NCBI RefSeq assembly: GCF_042675665.1
Contig: NZ_JBHTJI010000022.1
Coordinates: 1 to 64,000 of the forward strand
Origin: Mariniflexile jejuense
GTDB lineage: Bacteria; Bacteroidota; Bacteroidia; Flavobacteriales; Flavobacteriaceae
Length of the DNA stretch: 64,000 nucleotides
Direction of reading: 5' to 3'
Shown here piece by piece: positions 24,598-34,001 of the stretch (position 1 is the stretch's first letter; each line of letters opens with the position of its first letter). Made by a program: the position numbers and the translations under genes. Under the pieces are notes generated by a model that was not told the origin of the DNA, made no database searches, and was given only the letters and a program-made list of their open reading frames with translations.

Positions 24598-27186
24598 ATG
24601 AAAAAAACTACTTTACAGAAATTTAAGGTGCTATTTACACCAATTAAATCATTTAAAGCTTGGTGTTTTATTGCTATTATTACTTGCTCTTGTAACATGT
24701 TTTCTCAAACTTATGTTACTACTTCTAGCGCATTACAAACCGCCGTTACTGCTGCATCCCCGGGCGATGTTATAATAGTAAGAAATGGCACTTATTCCAA
24801 CTTTAGTGCTACATTAAGACCTTATGGTTCTGCAGGAAACCCTATAACTATCAAAGCTGAAACAATAGGAGGTGTTATTCTAACAGGTACTTCAAGATTC
24901 ACATTCAATAAAGCTTATCATGCCATATTAGAAGGATTTACTTTTAACTGTACTGGGAATAGTACTATGGTAAAGTTAGAAGGTTGCAATAACATTAGAG
25001 TAACTAGAAATGTATTTGAAACAGCACAAACAAGCTCTTCTAAATGGGTATATATTGGTGGCGTTTATGATGACACTGTTGAACCATACCAATATTTAAG
25101 TCATAATAATCGCATAGATCATAATGTTTTTCAAAATAAAACAATGCCTGGTCATTACATAACTATTGATGGTACTAATGAAGTTATACAATCTCAAAAT
25201 GACAGAATAGACCACAACTACTTTAAAAACAATAGCCCGCGTGCCGTAAACGAACAAGAATCTATTAGAATTGGTTGGAGCAATATGTCAAAATCAAGCG
25301 GCTATACAACAGTGGAATATAACCTATTTGAAGATTGTGATGGCGACCCAGAAATTGTTTCTGTTAAATCGTGTGACAATGTAGTAAGACACAATACGTT
25401 TTTAAGAAGCTACGGAACATTATCACTACGCCATGGCGATAGAAACAGAATAGAAGGTAACTATTTTTTTGGTGGAAATAAAGCTATTGGTACATCACCA
25501 GATGGTGCAACCTTATACACAGGCGGTATTCGAGTTTATGGCTCAGATCATGTTATTATAAACAATTACATGGAAGGTTTAAACGGCACCAAATGGGATG
25601 CGCCCATTACCCTTACACAAGGTGATGTTACAAGTACTAGTACAAGCCTAAGTTCTCATTTCAGAGCTGAAAATGTTACGATAGCTTACAACACTTTGGT
25701 TAATAATACTAATGGAATAGAAATTGGTTTTAGCAACAACGGTGCTTATAATAAAACTTTAAGCAACATAAAGCTTATGAATAACCTAATTACTGGTTCA
25801 CAAAATGCGTTAGTAGCTATTAAAGACGGAAACGACCAAGGTGCTAATATTACATGGACTAACAATTTAATATATCCAACAGGCAGTGCAACTACCATTT
25901 CTGGCGCAACAACAACATCTTTTAACACAAGTATGGTTGTAAATGAAAACCCTAATTTATCTTTTGATGCAACTATAGGTGTATGGCGAACAACCGGCAC
26001 ATCGCCTCTTTACAATAATGCAGTAACAACCGAAACCATAAATGAAGATATTGAAGGGCAAACTAGATCAACAATAAGTAACCCAGGTTCAGATCACTAT
26101 AGTTTAGAATCTGTTCGTTACATGCCAATGACTCCAAGCACCGTTGGACCAAATGCTTATGAACTAGATGATACTTCTGAAAATATGTATTTATCATCAA
26201 TAAGTAATTATGCTGCATCTGGCAGTTCTCAATCAGTTACAGTTACTTCAAATGTTAATTGGAATGTTAGTGATGATGCCGATTGGATTTCTGTATCACC
26301 TTCATCTGGCACAAATAATGGAAGTTTCAATATTATAGTTTCACAAAACACAACCTTCACATCTAGAAGCGGCGTAGTTACAGTTGTAGGTGGTGCATTA
26401 ACAAGAACCATTAGCGTTACTCAAGATGCTGCAAACCCACGAATAGGGTTAAACCTTATTAACAAAACTGCTTCTGATGCAGCAATAAGCTATGTATCAA
26501 ACGAAGAAGTAAATGGTACTACTAAATTTAATTATGCTATCAATAGTCTTGATAAAGATTTTAACACCCAATGGGCGGGTAATGGTGCACTTGACCCAAG
26601 TGGTAGTAATAATGCCATTATTATATACGATTTAAAAGGATCTTTTGATTTAGATTTAGTTGATATAGCCACAACTAATGGAAAAACCTATTATTTACAA
26701 ATTTTAGTATCATCAACTGGTATTGCCGATGGTGATTTTTACAATCCTTTTCCAGCTGGAGACCTTGTTAGTAATACCGATGCTAGTTTTAAAGCTTTTG
26801 TGCTTCCTACAACTGCTACAGGCACAAAATATGTTAAAATTATAGGTAATGGGCAAGTAGGTAACACTAGTAGATTTACAACTTTACATGAAGTAGAATT
26901 TTACGGTAATGCATCACTTTCTGTTGATAATAGATTTTTAAACAATCAAGTAAAAATATATCCTAACCCTGTAAAAGACGTATTAACATTAAGCTTAACA
27001 AATAATAGAGTAAACACCATTCAAGTTTTTACTTTAGATGGAAGAAAGGTTATAGAAAAACAATTAAACTCTGTTACTGGTTATATAAATGTTGATATAT
27101 CTTCATTAAACAACGGTTCTTACATTATTAACTTAATTGCTAATGATGCTACAAAATACTCTAAAATGTTTGTTGTGGCTCATTAA
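24598..27186 (+). CDS. T9SS-secreted alginate lyase PL6 with BACON and discoidin-like modules (copy 3)
   Basis: An 862-residue multidomain enzyme. After the signal region comes a PL6 beta-helix (about 38-500) with Lys257 (EIVSVKSCDN) and Arg278-His279 (LSLRHGD). It is followed by a BACON module (about 525-610, NVSDDADWISVSPSSGTNNG), a discoidin/F5-8-like module (about 615-770, DKDFNTQWAGNG) and a T9SS type A sorting domain (VKIYPNPVKDVLTLSL, to the end). The two middle modules are probably carbohydrate-binding or spacer domains. This is the cell-surface or released alginate lyase of the set, the one most likely to meet polymeric alginate first. Confidence 0.88.
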   Translation: MKKTTLQKFKVLFTPIKSFKAWCFIAIITCSCNMFSQTYVTTSSALQTAVTAASPGDVIIVRNGTYSNFSATLRPYGSAGNPITIKAETIGGVILTGTSRFTFNKAYHAILEGFTFNCTGNSTMVKLEGCNNIRVTRNVFETAQTSSSKWVYIGGVYDDTVEPYQYLSHNNRIDHNVFQNKTMPGHYITIDGTNEVIQSQNDRIDHNYFKNNSPRAVNEQESIRIGWSNMSKSSGYTTVEYNLFEDCDGDPEIVSVKSCDNVVRHNTFLRSYGTLSLRHGDRNRIEGNYFFGGNKAIGTSPDGATLYTGGIRVYGSDHVIINNYMEGLNGTKWDAPITLTQGDVTSTSTSLSSHFRAENVTIAYNTLVNNTNGIEIGFSNNGAYNKTLSNIKLMNNLITGSQNALVAIKDGNDQGANITWTNNLIYPTGSATTISGATTTSFNTSMVVNENPNLSFDATIGVWRTTGTSPLYNNAVTTETINEDIEGQTRSTISNPGSDHYSLESVRYMPMTPSTVGPNAYELDDTSENMYLSSISNYAASGSSQSVTVTSNVNWNVSDDADWISVSPSSGTNNGSFNIIVSQNTTFTSRSGVVTVVGGALTRTISVTQDAANPRIGLNLINKTASDAAISYVSNEEVNGTTKFNYAINSLDKDFNTQWAGNGALDPSGSNNAIIIYDLKGSFDLDLVDIATTNGKTYYLQILVSSTGIADGDFYNPFPAGDLVSNTDASFKAFVLPTTATGTKYVKIIGNGQVGNTSRFTTLHEVEFYGNASLSVDNRFLNNQVKIYPNPVKDVLTLSLTNNRVNTIQVFTLDGRKVIEKQLNSVTGYINVDISSLNNGSYIINLIANDATKYSKMFVVAH

Positions 27187-27195
27187 AATAAAATA

Positions 27196-27233
27196 AAAAA
27201 ACCTGTTCAAATATGCATTTGAACAGGTTTTTT
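27196..27233. terminator. Bidirectional terminator
   Basis: Perfect 17-bp stem: AAAAAACCTGTTCAAAT (27196-27212) and its complement (27217-27233) around a 4-base loop. A-run and T-run make it work on both strands, between the convergent PL6 gene and the minus-strand SDR gene. Confidence 0.85.
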
Positions 27234-27251
27234 ATATACTGTTTGAAACGA

Positions 27252-28007
27252 TTAACTAAAGGCTAAACCTCCGTTAATATCAACATTATTTCCTGTTAAG
27301 AATGAAGATTCATCACTAGCCAAATAAGCCACTAAATCTGCCACTTCATCGGCACGACCTTCTCTTCTAAGTGGTGTTGAAGCTGCTACTTTTTCTCTTA
27401 TATCATCTTTAGTGAAATCGTCATGAAATTTAGTAGCAATCATCCCAGGGCAAACTGCATTAATTCTAATACCTTGAGGTCCTAATTCTTTAGCCCAGTT
27501 TCTTGTAAGAGTCATAACTGCTCCTTTTGAAGCTGCATAAATTACCGATCCTGCTCCTCCACCATCTCTAGCTGCTTGTGATGCAAAATTTACAATTGAA
27601 GCACCTTTACCCATTAGGGGTTTAAAAGCTTGTGTTACAAATACAGTTCCTTTAAAATTTACATCCATAACTAAATTATAGAATTTTTCATCTAATTCTT
27701 CAACCGTTTTTCTTGCAAACAAACCTCCTGCTACATTTACCAAAATATCAACTTTATCTCCAAAGGCTTCTTTGGTTTTGGCTACCATATTATTTATGTC
27801 TGATAGTTTATTTACATCGCCATAAACAGCAATGGCTTCGCCACCAACGGCTTTAATAGCTGACATCGTATCATCTTTATCTTTATCACTATCAAAATAG
27901 TTTACAACAATTTTAGCACCTTCTTTTGCTAGCTTTACGCATACCGCACGCCCGATATCGCGACCACCTCCAGTTACAACTGCAACTTTTCCTTTTAATT
28001 TTCCCAT
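27252..28007 (-). CDS. SDR oxidoreductase, DEH reductase or KduD-like (copy 2)
   Basis: A 251-residue classical SDR: cofactor motif TGGGRDIG (residues 12-19), VNVAGG in place of NNAG, FASQAARDGGG with the catalytic Ser, YAASKG with Tyr/Lys, and a C-terminal TGNNVDINGG. It could reduce DEH to KDG like the SDR at 6345, or act as a 2-dehydro-3-deoxygluconate 5-dehydrogenase. It starts 92 bp after the second GntR gene on the same strand, mirroring the GntR-MFS-SDR order of the left half. Confidence 0.75.
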   Translation of the reverse strand: MGKLKGKVAVVTGGGRDIGRAVCVKLAKEGAKIVVNYFDSDKDKDDTMSAIKAVGGEAIAVYGDVNKLSDINNMVAKTKEAFGDKVDILVNVAGGLFARKTVEELDEKFYNLVMDVNFKGTVFVTQAFKPLMGKGASIVNFASQAARDGGGAGSVIYAASKGAVMTLTRNWAKELGPQGIRINAVCPGMIATKFHDDFTKDDIREKVAASTPLRREGRADEVADLVAYLASDESSFLTGNNVDINGGLAFS

Positions 28008-28099
28008 TTTATTAAATTATTTTTTTGAACTTGCTTGTTCTTTATAAATTAAACCTCATAAAATAATTTAACTTTAGTGTAAATGTTAAGCTAATTATT

Positions 28100-28819
28100 C
28101 TATTCTTCTTTAATATTTTCACAATATTGATATAACATTTTGAAATGCTTTTTCATTTTTCTTTTGGCTATTTGACTGTTTTGCGCTTTAATTGCTTCGT
28201 ATATTTCTTTATGTTCAATTACTCTTAATTCATCTAAAGAATCATAATCTGTATGATATTTTTTAAACTCTACAATTATTTGTGGCGTAATACCAATCAT
28301 AATTTGATTCATGGTAACATTGCCACTTGCTTTTGCTATAGCCAAATGAAATAACAAGTCTTCTTGAACAGCATCTTCGCCAGATAATAATTTGGCTTCA
28401 TGTGCTTCTAATGCTTGTTTAATTCTTTGCAAATCGGCTTCACTACGCCTTTTTGCTGCCAATCTTACTGCCTTTAACTCTAACAGAACTCTGGTTTCGA
28501 CCAAGGATTTGAAATTAGGCAACCCAAGACTTAAAATATCGTCAATCATTCCATTCATGGCAATAGAGCCTATATTTGCAATAAATGTTCCGCTTTGAGG
28601 CATTGATATTAATATACCGTACGATTCTAGCTTAAGTATTGCTACACGTATGCTTCTTCTACTTACATTAAACTTTTCAGCTAAAATTCGTTCAGCCGGT
28701 AATTTATCACCTGGTTGTAAATGTTTTTGACTTATTAAATCGCTTATTTGTGAAATTAATTTTTTAACTCGAGTAGTAATTTCTTGATTTTCATTTTTTG
28801 AAAGGACATCTAAATTCAT
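28100..28819 (-). CDS. GntR/FadR-family regulator with FCD domain (copy 2)
   Basis: A 239-residue paralogue of the regulator at 8678. Both share PQSGTFxANIGxIAMNGMIDDIL and AVQEDLLFHLAIA. The recognition-helix region differs (VSRRSIRVAILKLESYGIL here; VSRSNVRDAIQKLEYYGLL there), so operator preference may differ. FCD metal ligands are kept (EDLLFHLAIA, EHKEIYEAI, KKHFKMLY). Two palindromes, one degenerate, lie just before its ATG, which suggests auto- or cross-regulation. It probably represses the same alginate operators; which copy is dominant cannot be read from sequence. Confidence 0.85.
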   Translation of the reverse strand: MNLDVLSKNENQEITTRVKKLISQISDLISQKHLQPGDKLPAERILAEKFNVSRRSIRVAILKLESYGILISMPQSGTFIANIGSIAMNGMIDDILSLGLPNFKSLVETRVLLELKAVRLAAKRRSEADLQRIKQALEAHEAKLLSGEDAVQEDLLFHLAIAKASGNVTMNQIMIGITPQIIVEFKKYHTDYDSLDELRVIEHKEIYEAIKAQNSQIAKRKMKKHFKMLYQYCENIKEE

Positions 28820-28841
28820 AATAGATAAATTTATAATTAAA

Positions 28842-28866
28842 TTGGTGTACCAGATTGGTTCGGTAA
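28842..28866 (-). promoter_or_regulatory. Operator pair upstream of gntR copy 2
   Basis: TTGGTGTACCAG (28842-28853) and a degenerate TTGGTTCGGTAA (28855-28866), 13 bp apart, 23 bp before the start codon. A near -7 box TAAATTTA (minus strand, plus 28863-28870) overlaps the outer copy, the same geometry as the strong promoters but with mismatches. Confidence 0.6.
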
Positions 28867-28921
28867 ATTTATTAAATTTATTGTATTATAAAAATGCTCC
28901 TGTTTTATGTAATCTCTTTTT

Positions 28922-28962
28922 AAGGTTAACCAACTATAATTAAAAATAAGTTGGTTAACCTA
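28922..28962. promoter_or_regulatory. Inverted repeat made of two operator-like palindromes
   Basis: Perfect 12-bp inverted repeat AGGTTAACCAAC (28923-28934) / GTTGGTTAACCT (28950-28961), loop 15. Each arm also contains the operator core GGTTAACC. It lies between the end of susD2 and gntR2, where it could act as a terminator-like hairpin, as a spaced operator pair (29 bp apart), or both. The T-run expected of a strong terminator is short. Confidence 0.5.
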
Positions 28963-28998
28963 TAAAAAACTAAACTAACTCAAATTAAAAACTGCACT

Positions 28999-30357
28999 TT
29001 ATTCGTATCCAGGATTTTGAGTAATTACACCATTAGTAGCAGTAATTTCTGAGTTTGGGATTGGAAAAATATGGTAATTGCTATTAACTGTTAATCCCAT
29101 TTCAGCATCAACAGTACTAGTTCTTACCAAATCAAACCATCTATGTCCTTCTAAAGCCAACTCCACACGTCTTTCTTTTGCTATTGCAGTTCTAACAGCT
29201 GCTTGAGTTGTTGCAGTACCCACTAAACTGGTTAATCCAGCTCTGGTTCTAATTGCGTTTAATCCAGCTAGAATAGTTGCAGATTGAGTTCCATTTGCAT
29301 TGCTAGTTTCATTCAAGGCTTCTGCATTCATTAAAATAACGTCAGACAATCTTAACTCTATAAAGTCTTGTTCAAGATTTAAAGAAGTACCGAATTTAAT
29401 GCCTTTTTTATTTACTACATCAATAGTTAAAGCTTTTCTCAAATCTACTCCACCAGAAATAATAGCACTAGAAGCATTCGCATCAAACGCAGCTGTTAAG
29501 CGTGGATCTAATGGTGTTGGAGATTTTGTATCAGCACCTCTAAACCAAGCTTCAAATTCTGTAAATCCATATACATCAGAAATTGATGATGAGAACTTTG
29601 TTGCAAATAGTATTTCTTTACTTGCATCTTTTACTACATTAGCAAAACTAGTTTCTAAAGTAACGCCAGCAGTTGCAGCTCCACTTACAACAGCTCCAAG
29701 TTCTGTTACAGCTAAGGGATAATTACCACGGTGCATATACACTTTGCCAAGAAAAGCCTGTGCAGCTATTCTTGATGCACGCCCACTTGCTTTTAGTGAA
29801 TTATCTAAACCATCTCTTGCAGCAATAAAGTCTGGAATGATGATATTATCATAAATTTCTGCTTTAGATTTTCTAGCTAAAATAGACAAATCTGATACAT
29901 TTGGTGTTGGAGATAAGTTTACAGGAACATCTCCAAAAACCATAACTAATTTAAAGTACGACAAAGCTCTTAAAAATTTTGCTTCAGCTACCTCTGTAGG
30001 TTTAGTTGAATTATCTATAACGTTGTTAGCACTTAAAATTGCTTTATACAAATTACTATACAAGGGACGGAAAAATTGTTCAACCAAATCACCTCCTGCT
30101 AAATCTCTATTGTATCTATCAAATGCAGGATAAGGTTCTTCACGCATCAACATATTATCTGCTCTAAAATCGCCCATTACCACCAATGGTGTTGCAGCTC
30201 CTGTTTGATAGTGATATGCGGCATACAAAACAGGGGTGTAGTTTGTTAAAGCGCTTGACTCAAGCTCTTTTGGCGGTGTTTGATCCAAATCATTGTCACA
30301 TGCTGTTACTAACAGCATTGACGCTAATACTACATATATAATTTTCATTTTTTTCAT
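28999..30357 (-). CDS. SusD/RagB-like glycan-binding lipoprotein (copy 2)
   Basis: A 452-residue surface lipoprotein with lipobox LLVTAC (Cys20). It shows the SusD pattern of N-terminal helices (AKFLRALSYFKLVMVFGDVPV, AAQAFLGKVYMHRG) and the C-terminal RagB block (LRLSDVILMNAEALNE, IRTRAGLT, ERRVELALEGHRWFDLVR). It is shorter than the first SusD (524 residues) and diverged from it, so its ligand size or type may differ. It starts 10 bp after susC2 on the same strand and forms the second import complex. Confidence 0.92.
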   Translation of the reverse strand: MKKMKIIYVVLASMLLVTACDNDLDQTPPKELESSALTNYTPVLYAAYHYQTGAATPLVVMGDFRADNMLMREEPYPAFDRYNRDLAGGDLVEQFFRPLYSNLYKAILSANNVIDNSTKPTEVAEAKFLRALSYFKLVMVFGDVPVNLSPTPNVSDLSILARKSKAEIYDNIIIPDFIAARDGLDNSLKASGRASRIAAQAFLGKVYMHRGNYPLAVTELGAVVSGAATAGVTLETSFANVVKDASKEILFATKFSSSISDVYGFTEFEAWFRGADTKSPTPLDPRLTAAFDANASSAIISGGVDLRKALTIDVVNKKGIKFGTSLNLEQDFIELRLSDVILMNAEALNETSNANGTQSATILAGLNAIRTRAGLTSLVGTATTQAAVRTAIAKERRVELALEGHRWFDLVRTSTVDAEMGLTVNSNYHIFPIPNSEITATNGVITQNPGYE

Positions 30358-30367
30358 TTTTTCTTAA

Positions 30368-33300
30368 TTAAAAATTAACGTTTACACCAAAGGTAAAACT
30401 TCTTACAACAGGGCTCGCGCCTTCTTGGTATCCGTAGGTTGTTGGACCTGCATAACCTGAATTTTCAGTTTCAATACCTTCTGGGTTAAATGAGGTATAA
30501 TTATCTCCCATGATGTATAATAAATTGGAAGCTGCAACATACACTCTCATAGAGTTCACACCTACTTTACTTATAAAATCTGGTTTAATAGTATAACCTA
30601 AAGTTAGGTTTCTTAAAGCTATGTAAGAAGCATCTTGAATTCCTGACCCATGTGCATTTCTAGTTTCAACATAATGTTTACCACTTACATCGGCAATTCT
30701 ATCACCATTAGCATCAAAATCAGAACGTAATCTACCTCCAAATTGTGATTTCCAGTATATTGGGTCGATGTTATAAACTTCTGCTCCTTGCGATCCTTGA
30801 AATTGAAATGATAAATCAAAATTCTTATAGTTCATATTACTTGATAACCCCCAGTAAAAGTCTGGTGTAGCAGAACCTAACTTAACATAATCATCTTCAT
30901 AAGTGATTTTACCATCATCGTTTTGATCTACAACATACCACTCAGAACTCCCGAATCCAATATTTCTTGATGGATCTGCAATATATTTGGTTTCAACCTC
31001 TCCAGTTACTTGATAACCCCACATTTCACCTACTTCTCCACCAACATAATTTCTAAACTCAGGTCCTCTACCAGATGGTCCTCCATAAATTTGTCTTGGT
31101 AACTCGGTTAAATCTCCTAAACTTGTAATTTCAGTATTAACGGTAGATAAGTTGGCATTTACACTCCAAGAGAAATTGTCTTTTTGTATTAAATTTGCAT
31201 TTACTTCAAATTCCCAACCTGCACTTGTAACATCGCCACGGTTAAGTACAATTGAAGGCGTACCTAAAACTTCAGAAACACTTTGATTGATTAACATATC
31301 GTTTACATCAGATGTATAATAATCTACACTTAATCTGAAGCGATTATTTAAGAACCCAGTATCTATACCATAGTTAGTTTCTTTGTTTGTTTGCCAAGTT
31401 AAATCTGCATTAGCAACATTTTGTGGTATTAAAAATGCAGATCCAAAAGCTGTTGGAGCTGTACTTAAAATACTTAAAGCAGAATAAGAGCTTAAAAATG
31501 ACTCAGTTCCTAAAGAACCTGTACTGAATCTTGGTTTTAATAAACTAATTATATCACTATCTTCTAGGAAAGCTTCTTTATGCATATTCCATCCAATAGA
31601 TGCTGCAGGGAATGTTGCAAACTTTTTATTAGCTCCAAAACGAGAATCACCGTCTCTTCTTAAAGAAACTGACACTAAATATTTATCGTCGTAAGCATAG
31701 TTAACTCTACCAAATACACTACGTCTAGATCTAGTTTCGTCTACTTCTCGTGTAACCACATCTGCAGGATTGAAAAATGAATAATTTATTGGTAATCCGA
31801 AAGGCACATTCGTACCTGTAGAAACCATACCTTTGAAGTAAGTGTTTTGATACTCTAGCCCAACAACAGCAGCAACATCATGTTTATCTGCAAATACTTT
31901 TGAATAACTTAAAGTTGTTTCACTTAAAACTGTAGATTTTTTAATGTCTGAAATATCTAAATCTGTTTGATTAGAACGTTGTTGACCATCAGACAATTGT
32001 CCTTCATAAAAGTAAGAAACATTATTATTTAAATCTGCTCCAAAAACGGTTTTTAAATCCAAACCATCCATGATATTGAATTGTAAATAAGTACTCAAAT
32101 TACCAAAATAATTTTTTGCCCAACGACGTGAATTATCAAACTTAGCAGCAACACCAGCATCACCTGTTCCACCAATACCATTTTGGTTTCTACCATATTG
32201 CCAATCGTGAACTACATCGCCTGGTACTAAATTGTAAATACTTCTGGTATCAAGACCGATACCTCTATAATCTTGATCAAAAGATCGTCCAAAATTATTT
32301 GATGTAAATCCTGAATTGAATAATGCTTGTCTCTTTTGATCTAATTCTTGAACAAAGGCAATTGACGCAGCAGTGTGATAAATAGGACTTATACTATATG
32401 CTCTTAAAAGGTCTCTCATTTCCCATGGCACAATGTCTTGATTACCATAGAATCCGCTTAAACTCATTCCTGCTTTAAACTTATCGTTTAAATTAGCATC
32501 GATATTCATACGTCCTGTTACTTTTTCAAAACCTTGACCTTTTACAATACCTTCAGTATTTAAATATCCAATAGATGCGAAAGCTTTTAAATTTTCAGAA
32601 CCGCCACTTACACTAAAATCGTGACTTGTTGAATTACCACTTCTAAAAAGCCAATCTTCTACACTCACAACATCTGGTGCGTTTGTGTATGCATCTAATC
32701 TATATTGTAATAAACGAGGATCTGTTAATGAAAGATCGTAAGCATCTGTTTGTAAATCAACAGCCCATTCACCAGCAGTTTTAAGCATTTCTATATCTTT
32801 AACATACTTAGCCGATGTACTAGTATATGCATTATAACTAAAACTAAGTTTACCTGCTTTACCTTTTTTTGTTGTTACCAAAATAACACCATTAGCACCT
32901 CTAGACCCGTAAATAGCAGATGAAGCAGCATCTTTTAAAACCTCTAAGCTTTCAATATCATTTGGGTTCACGGTTGCTAAGTTTCCAGAAATTGGATAAC
33001 CATCAACAACAATTAGTGGCCCAGAATCACCTGAAATTGATGAAGCTGCTCTAATTTGGATTTTAGGATCAGAACCTGGTTCACCACTTTGATTTTGGAT
33101 TCTAACACCTGGCAACTTACCCGCCAATGCATCATCCACACGTGCAGCCTGAACTGCAGCAACATCTTCACCACCTATTTTAGCAATAGCTCCTGTTAAA
33201 TGTGATTTTTTACGAGTACCATAACCTACTACCACAACCTCATCAAGTTTGCTAGCATCTTCTGCCATAACAATGTTTAAAGTAGTTTGATTAGTGATTG

Positions 33301-33550
33301 TAATAGATTGTTTAATATAACCTAGGTATGAAAAATTAAGTACATCGCCTTTTTTAACGTTTAACTCAAATTTTCCATCGAAATCTGTTGCAGTACCTTT
33401 TGTAGTATTAGCTACAATAACATTAACACCTGGTATAGGCATACCTGCTCCATCTTTCACTGTTCCTGATAATTGATATCCATTTTGTGCAAATAATGAT
33501 ACGTTAAATATCAATACTAGCATTAAAATTAGTTTAGTTTTTAAATTCAT
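30368..33550 (-). CDS. SusC/RagA TonB-dependent transporter (copy 2)
   Basis: A 1060-residue outer-membrane transporter: signal peptide (MNLKTKLILMLVLIFNVSLFA, nearly the same as in copy 1), CarboxypepD_reg-like domain (YQLSGTVKDGAGMPIPGVNV), DEVVVVGYGTRK, plug (IQIRAASSISGDSGPLIVVDG, SSAIYGSRGANGVILVTTKK) and barrel ending VRSFTFGVNVNF. Function as for copy 1. The leader of about 320 nt carries operators near its start and a region antisense to predicted sRNA 2, the same design as copy 1, suggesting both came from one duplicated cluster. Confidence 0.95.
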   Translation of the reverse strand: MNLKTKLILMLVLIFNVSLFAQNGYQLSGTVKDGAGMPIPGVNVIVANTTKGTATDFDGKFELNVKKGDVLNFSYLGYIKQSITITNQTTLNIVMAEDASKLDEVVVVGYGTRKKSHLTGAIAKIGGEDVAAVQAARVDDALAGKLPGVRIQNQSGEPGSDPKIQIRAASSISGDSGPLIVVDGYPISGNLATVNPNDIESLEVLKDAASSAIYGSRGANGVILVTTKKGKAGKLSFSYNAYTSTSAKYVKDIEMLKTAGEWAVDLQTDAYDLSLTDPRLLQYRLDAYTNAPDVVSVEDWLFRSGNSTSHDFSVSGGSENLKAFASIGYLNTEGIVKGQGFEKVTGRMNIDANLNDKFKAGMSLSGFYGNQDIVPWEMRDLLRAYSISPIYHTAASIAFVQELDQKRQALFNSGFTSNNFGRSFDQDYRGIGLDTRSIYNLVPGDVVHDWQYGRNQNGIGGTGDAGVAAKFDNSRRWAKNYFGNLSTYLQFNIMDGLDLKTVFGADLNNNVSYFYEGQLSDGQQRSNQTDLDISDIKKSTVLSETTLSYSKVFADKHDVAAVVGLEYQNTYFKGMVSTGTNVPFGLPINYSFFNPADVVTREVDETRSRRSVFGRVNYAYDDKYLVSVSLRRDGDSRFGANKKFATFPAASIGWNMHKEAFLEDSDIISLLKPRFSTGSLGTESFLSSYSALSILSTAPTAFGSAFLIPQNVANADLTWQTNKETNYGIDTGFLNNRFRLSVDYYTSDVNDMLINQSVSEVLGTPSIVLNRGDVTSAGWEFEVNANLIQKDNFSWSVNANLSTVNTEITSLGDLTELPRQIYGGPSGRGPEFRNYVGGEVGEMWGYQVTGEVETKYIADPSRNIGFGSSEWYVVDQNDDGKITYEDDYVKLGSATPDFYWGLSSNMNYKNFDLSFQFQGSQGAEVYNIDPIYWKSQFGGRLRSDFDANGDRIADVSGKHYVETRNAHGSGIQDASYIALRNLTLGYTIKPDFISKVGVNSMRVYVAASNLLYIMGDNYTSFNPEGIETENSGYAGPTTYGYQEGASPVVRSFTFGVNVNF

Positions 33551-33688
33551 TTGTGAACTTGTTTTAGTTTAATAATTAAGAATTCAATACCTGATTGTAT
33601 CGATTTTAGAGAACAGAATCTCATTCATTACTCACATTATCACAACAATTAAATTGAAACTACAAAGGTTTTAGTATCTTTGTTATGA

Positions 33689-33775
33689 GTATATGTAAGT
33701 TAACATGCTTAGTTTTTACTTCGGGTCCAAAAGAAGTAATACTGTAAAAGGATAGGTAAACACTTATCCTTTTTT
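33689..33775 (+). ncRNA. Predicted antisense sRNA in the susC2 leader
   Basis: Plus-strand promoter with -33 TTG (33654-33656), 18-bp spacer and exact -7 TATCTTTG (33675-33682), then a hairpin TTACTTC / GAAGTAA (33717-33723 / 33733-33739) and an intrinsic terminator at 33746-33775. Order, spacing and several sequence blocks (TTTACTTC, CCAAAAGAAGTAA, AAAAGGATAGG) match the unit in the susC1 leader. It is fully antisense to the susC2 5' leader. Ends are estimates. Confidence 0.55.
33746..33775 (+). terminator. Intrinsic terminator of predicted sRNA 2
   Basis: Stem GGATAG (33750-33755) / TTATCC (33764-33769) with flanking A4 and T6, so the A/T runs extend the stem and supply the U-tract on the plus strand. 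Confidence 0.65.
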
Positions 33776-33839
33776 ATTTAAATAGGTTTTAGTTTCATAA
33801 GATAATCGCTTAATGTTTTAGTTAGTTTTATTGATTTTT

Positions 33840-33904
33840 TTGGTTATCCAATTTGGTTATCCAATTTGGTACACCAAATATATGTTAAAAAAATGTTATA
33901 ACAA
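33840..33904 (-). promoter_or_regulatory. susC2 promoter with three tandem GntR operators
   Basis: Minus-strand -33 TTG (plus 33902-33904), 19-bp spacer, -7 TATATTTG (33875-33882). Operators at 33866-33877, 33853-33864 and 33840-33851 with 13-bp steps; the first overlaps the -7 box. The 33551-34001 gap otherwise holds only the susC2 leader, the predicted antisense sRNA and the end of the PL6 gene. Confidence 0.75.
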
Positions 33905-34001
33905 AATATTTTTAATAAACTAGTTTAAGAAAAACCTTGAGTAATATATTCAAACTGAAAATGTTCCACCAAAATCTGTCAAAAGTTTATTGGATACTCT
34001 T

